From NCBI GenBank assembly GCA_023078555.1, contig CM041202.1, positions 3,158,022 to 3,222,021 of the forward strand: DNA of 64,000 bases, read 5' to 3'. This document shows, in pieces, positions 59,261-64,000 of the stretch. The stretch's first letter is position 1. The number at the start of each line of letters is the position of its first letter. Position numbers and translations under genes: made by a program. The stretch comes from Ulva prolifera. Taxonomy: Eukaryota > Chlorophyta > Ulvophyceae > Ulvales > Ulvaceae. The notes under the pieces were generated by a model. That model worked only from the letters and a program-made list of their open reading frames with translations, was not told where the DNA came from and searched no databases.

Positions 59261-62200
59261 GGCTATGGAGCACCCACACTCCGCACAGCATTGCGTGCTG
59301 CTGTGCAGAGTAGCGTCCAAGGCCGGCCTGCCTCCGGTAGATGCCCTAAGCGTCTTGCAGGCCGGCCGTGCAGGCATGTGGGGCCTGTGGCTGAGATGTT
59401 GTGCCGTGAGCCGCCGCTCCGTTGCGGGAATCCCGCACGATGCGCCTGGAAGTAGTGGCAGAGCATAGGGCAGACTAGAGCGTCCAGTGTGTATGTGGAG
59501 AGCCCTCTAGAAGATGGGGGGCGACAGGGGCTCCGGGACACTGCTGGCCGTGTTTGAGGCCCTGGCGGGACTTTGGACTATTTGTGGTGCAGATAGCCAG
59601 CACAGCCAGGGGTTGTGGATGAAAAATGGTGTGGTATGTGGAGGGAGTAATGTTGGGTGGCCGTATGCTTGTGGCCCTTGGAGTAGCAATGTTCGTGTTG
59701 CTTTTGCCATTGCTGCTGGCGTCGTCGAAGCACTGAAACCATTTGTGGGGCGGCACGCATCTGTGACGCCTTCATTGTATTGGAGCTTCCATGCGAGCTG
59801 AGAGATATGGAGGCATGGCTTGTTTGCTGTGCTGAATGAAGCCGCTGGGGCAGAACAGATACGGGAGAGCATGGAGTCTCCGGTACCGTTCAGGCAAGCT
59901 CAGGTGTTCCAGCGTATGTGGCACTCAGCTCAGTGAGTGTGGCCTGCGTATCTAGCCGCCAGGAGCCTGACAATGTCTGCGTGACCGGTGGATGCAGTGT
60001 ATGCATTACGGCACGATGCCAGGTCTGTGAAGCACCTGCATCGGCCCGCACAAATGTATGCAAGACAACCGATATGTGTGTTTGCAGTCTGCGTATCCTA
60101 TATTATAGACAGGATCTGTGATACGCAGAGTGCTGGACAAGCTCTATCTGTTTCACTGTGGCTGCATATGCTGCCTGCGTTCCTCACATGTGTCGACTGT
60201 CACACATCACACTACAGTCCCTTGGCAGATCCACCAGGCCACCACTTCCCCACCTAGCGCAGGACAACAAATGTGTATGGCTGCACCATTCCCACCTCGG
60301 CTGCAAAGGCACGCAACGTCTATTAGTAAATCGGCTAATGTCAAGATGAGTTCCGGACTCGTTCAAGTGGCAACATGACACACTTCGAATCACTACAGTA
60401 AGGGTCTACTAAGGCTGGGGCTGCAAAGTAAGGTGGACTTGCAATTGAGCATTAATCTAGAACAGTCAATCAACACCATTTCTCGTGTAAATTATTTGAG
60501 TGATGAATCAGCATATTAAGGGGGGGGGTTAAGGCCTTTCATCTGCGCTGCGGCCTTTCATCACTTTTAAAGTTGTTGCAGGTTGAATGTCAACAATGTG
60601 CGGCTCGTGTCAGCGTACCCTGCTGAGGACCTGATGCCCTTGCAGAGGCAGCCACGGCTGCCGAGAGAATGCTGCACCTTTGCAGCACATGACTGATTGT
60701 GCTCCGCATGTGCACCCATCTGTACGATGCTCTCACCATGCATGTCTGCCTAAGCATGTTACAGCAGAGGACACAGGTGAGAACCAATCACGTCAGATAG
60801 ATGTCTCCGAGCGGATGTCACACAATCACAGCCATAGCCTACTGAGTGCAGCAGCGAAACTCCCACAGACGCATCCTCTACTCCGGCAGGTCCTGGACCT
60901 CATACATTGCATCCTAGTGGCAGAAGGGATGAAACACAGCGAGAACAGCGGCAACTTCACATACACCAAAGCACGTTCGAGCACACAGTATGATGTGCTT
61001 GTGCCCATGGTGCATCGGGTGGCTGTGGCCGTGTGTTCATCAGCCAGCCAGGCGCGGCTACACGGGAAACATGGCAAATCATGTCAATTGGACCATCCAA
61101 ACAGAATTTCTACAAATTACAACTTCGCGATCAAGCTTGCTGGAAGCTAATATCAGCATGGTCAAGTTGATGATAAGAGACAAAATTGAGGTTTAACTGA
61201 AAGGCCTCAACGAGCTCCAAGACAAGCTTCAAACAGGCTTAAAACTGAGGTTGCGGCTGAAAGACAAGTCGCCATGTCACAAAGCATGCTTACACGTCAA
61301 CGCACTTGGAGTGGAGCTGTCAATGTGAGTGAGCGCACATTTGTCCTCAGGTGCTCGATGCCTCATTGGCATGGCCAGATTGAGCATGGCCCGCATTCGT
61401 ACATCCCTCACAACATGCTCCGTTGAGTAAGGCAGCCATTGATGATATTCACAATATACCAGACTGTGTGGATCATCATTGGAGCATGCACACCGCGGCA
61501 CAGTGATGGCTAGCTATCATTCTGATTCAAAGGCATCCTCGAGCGCAATCTATCACAGATCAAATCCAGGGCTGCTGAGACTCACCTAGCACCACAAACA
61601 TGTACTATCACGTGCCCAAAACTTTCGTCTTCAGGACCAAAGGTCCCGGTTCCCGCTGTCATTCAAAGAACTCTCCTAAATGTTCGACCCGTATGCATGA
61701 TGACATGCCAATGCTAACTCCTGCCATCAGCAGGATATCATATGAACAGCTCGGCTTCCCATGGGGTTGTCCATGCGTACCATCTCACGCCTCTGCACTG
61801 ACCGCAGCTCAGTCCAAGGAACCATCAGCAAGCGATGCTCCATCACTAGCGAGCGTTCCTGCGACCGGCTGCCCACATTGCTCGAGTCACACAAAGCAGT
61901 CCCCAGTTTGTATGGCACACATGATTTGCGGCCACTGCATGGATGTTGCAACAGCTCCCCGAGTGACAATACCACGGCCATCAGCTATAGCCATTCAGGA
62001 CAGCAGACATTCCTTTTGCGAGGGGACTGCGACTGATCAATGAGGATGGTGTCGGAGACTGTGACAGGCAAAGGCTAAGATCAGATACCCTTGAATCAAC
62101 GGTCAAGCTGCTGAACGAAGTTAGGTCTCAGACATTTTGCATGTGAAGTGCGAGTCTCCTTCACAGTTTTGCTAGCAGCGACAACTTTTGAAGTTCTGAG

Positions 62201-62532
62201 ACTTTGGTGGTATCTTTTGTCGATCTGTTTCGTGCTCTGTAGGTACTAACTTGAAGCAGTGTACACCTGCGGAGCTGCTGCAAGCCTTGCATGGGAAAGC
62301 ACATCAGGAGTGGCGAAGACAGGCCTCAGATTTCTAGAGTGTAAGTGCAGCTATAGTATACGTGAGGTGCGTCAGGTGACAGCAACCAGACGAGGAGTGC
62401 GCCTCTGTACCATCCTGATCCGGCAAGTATGTGCTTGATTAGACTTCTACGTGTGGCAACAGTCGAGAATCTAGGCATTCATGTATAAAATGTCAGCTTT
62501 GACATGATTCTACGGTGGCAAAAGAAATCATC
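59261..62532. other. sparse region, no resolved gene
   Basis: Short plus-strand stretches look protein-like (for example FAVLNEAAGAEQIRESMESP near 59830, and HDARSVKHLHRPAQM near 60030) but do not assemble into a model. The latter resembles QARSVKYRHGPAHYC in an exon of the preceding gene, so a decayed or diverged duplicate is possible. A run of 9 Gs lies near 60520. The rest of the stretch (60.7-62.5 kb) shows nothing I can support. Confidence 0.3.
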
Positions 62533-62605
62533 AGCTCTCTGCGAGATTCGAACTCGCGTTACCAGATTCAGAGTCTGGAGTGATAACCAACTACACTAAG
62601 AAAGC
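62533..62605 (-). tRNA. tRNA-Gln (anticodon CTG)
   Basis: The minus strand folds as a full cloverleaf of 73 nt. The acceptor stem is GCTTTCT with AGAGAGC (one G-U pair), followed by discriminator T. The D-arm region is TAGTGTAGTTGGTTATCACT. The anticodon stem is CCAGA with TCTGG around loop CTCTGAA, anticodon CTG. The T-arm is GCGAG-TTCGAAT-CTCGC. No intron. The GTGTAGT D-arm and U73 discriminator are typical of eukaryotic cytosolic tRNA-Gln. Boxes A and B are internal, as for RNA polymerase III genes. Confidence 0.95.
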
Positions 62606-63753
62606 ACTTGATACAACCATTTCCGAAAACGTATAATATATCCATGTTAATTTGCTGGCTTTCTGCCTCGTCAACCTGATAGCGGAGGCGCTGGACACAC
62701 GAACGGAAGACATGGCAAGCACCACGCTACGGCAGACCCTTTACACTCCACATTCGCAGTACCAGCATGCTGTCTCATCCCATTTCACATGTGCATCTCT
62801 TGGTGCACACATGATATGTCAGAAGGCCATGCATGTAATACGGTCGACCTAGATCTGCCTTGGAGAATGCAGCAGTGCACATGATCTACTCCTTCCTGCA
62901 AGATGTCTGCATCAGCGGGCGAAAGCATGCACGCGCACGGCAGTGGGTCGTGAGCGGGTGTACGTGTAGCCTGCCTGCCCAAACTTCAAGTTGAATGCTT
63001 CTGTGTTCCAGTGTTCGTAGGGGCTGTGTTATCGCTTGGCCAGTAAAGTTGCACTATCGTGCACGAAGGGTGTGATCCACTCCCAACACTGTCCGATGCG
63101 TTTACGAACAACCACTTCTGTCAGTATTCTGCCAGGCAAACTTTGTAAATTTCTTAACATATGGATATCCACAGGCAGCCCCTAGCCTCACCATCCAGCC
63201 ACAGTTCTGCATCATCACGTTGGCCCCTCGCACATACGCAGACTCTGGCGCACGCCTTGCATATGTACATCGTCTGTCCGTTTCGCTCGTGCTGCCCTGC
63301 ATTCCAGCTGTGCTCAAGTGGCTGTGTCCTGGCTTCGTCCCTCCTGTACCCAACACGCAGCCAGAAGTTCCATCCCATACCCCCCATCATTGCGTTCCCA
63401 AAGCTGCACCGTTCCACATCATCGCAGGCTGTACCGCTCTCGGCCGCTGCGTGGTGATAATCGCCATGGACACGGCCGAATGTCATTCGCGGCCTCCAGA
63501 TCCAGAGAAGCCGTGCGTCCCTCTCCCCCTCCCCCCCGCGGGATGCGCCCTATTGAGCGACAGGTCCCCCCGGCCTCCATCGAGCAACACCAATGCCACA
63601 CCGGGCTGCCACATGTACACCGAGCAACTACGTTGGTCCAAGCTGCGATTCTGTACGTGAGCGCGACCCTGGCCACGGCCGCGCCCTCGCCCTTGCCTTC
63701 ACAACCCTGGACCCGCGGCCTCGGTGGCCTCCGATTGAATTGGAAATCGTCGA
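62606..63753. other. no resolved gene
   Basis: Frames on both strands at 63100-63870 overlap each other and show no motif. Part may be 3' UTR of the minus-strand gene at the right edge. Confidence 0.35.
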
Positions 63754-64000
63754 TCATTGCAGGAAGTCGTAGAGCACGCGGTCGTCCACGGACGCATCGC
63801 ACGGGATCGAAGGCACATCGTCGAGGGACATGCCGCCGTGCAGTGACAGGGTCAGACTCACGCCGCCGTCACTGAGCCGCCTCCTCGGCGCCGCCTCCAT
63901 CTCCGTGTCCCGGCGCCCCACAGCCCATGCGCCTCCGGCACCGGGTGGCTGCTGCGGGCACAGCGGGGAGCGCGCCTCGGCCACAGGGGGCCGTGCGCCA
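63754..64000 (-). CDS. Partial C-terminal exon running off the right edge
   Basis: A minus-strand frame is open from the window edge to a TGA at 63754-63756 and encodes segments GGVSLTLSLHGGMSLDDVPS and CDASVDDRVLYDFLQ. It is GC-rich at third positions like other 3' exons here. The family cannot be told from this fragment; the rest lies outside the window. Confidence 0.4.
   Translation of the reverse strand, partial: GARPPVAEARSPLCPQQPPGAGGAWAVGRRDTEMEAAPRRRLSDGGVSLTLSLHGGMSLDDVPSIPCDASVDDRVLYDFLQ

Noticed and set aside
62533-62605. tRNA read as tRNA-Glu or as a stop-codon suppressor
   Set aside because: The anticodon loop CTCTGAA places CTG at positions 34-36, giving Gln. Genes here end in TAG, TGA and TAA as normal stops, so no reassigned code is suggested.
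1-64000. CRISPR array, bacterial operons, riboswitches or phage genes
   Set aside because: The sequence is clearly eukaryotic nuclear DNA (spliceosomal introns, HDEL signal, SINE). No regularly spaced repeat array or polycistronic layout is present.

Overview
This is an intron-rich eukaryotic nuclear sequence. Most introns start GTGCG or GTATG and end TGCAG, and exon joins can be checked by reading phase. Plant-type protein families, GC-rich exons and TGCATG-rich introns fit a chlorophyte green alga, possibly trebouxiophyte. That placement is inference; no marker gene is present. Gene models below were built by hand from splice signals, phase agreement and family motifs. Where the summed exons are a multiple of three I say so.

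Left part (1-24 kb): a small GC-rich hypothetical gene (961-1740, +); a 4'-phosphopantetheinyl transferase (3310-5318, -); an RlmN-type radical-SAM RNA methyltransferase (5849-8231, +); an ITP pyrophosphatase (8399-9035, -); a long coiled-coil protein (9695-16440, +); an organelle-type methionyl-tRNA synthetase (17066-21118, -); and a 593-residue protein I do not recognise (21582-24210, +).

Middle part (25-39 kb): a PP2C phosphatase with a SINE in intron 2 (25221-27872, +); a small single-pass membrane protein (29104-29514, +); a macro-domain-like conserved protein (31062-32570, -); a 710-bp hAT-type MITE with an exact 8-bp target duplication (34789-35498); and a fusion of a degenerate kinase domain to a beta-helix region (35562-38983, -).

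Right part (40-64 kb): BiP (40149-43184, -) and the ER Hsp90 GRP94 (44024-51068, +) lie head to head, 839 bp apart. They are the two main ER-lumen chaperones, so a shared stress-responsive promoter is plausible. A SAP30-like gene, a C2-domain tail-anchored protein, an unidentified multi-exon gene and a tRNA-Gln(CTG) follow. From 59.3 to 64 kb I see little I can support apart from the tRNA and a partial exon at the right edge.

Themes worth following are the pseudokinase/beta-helix fusion, a SINE family whose tails sit directly at intron 3' splice sites, an intron bounded by a direct repeat equal to its own length, a repeated 5'-to-3' rise in third-position GC within genes, and the paired ER chaperone locus.
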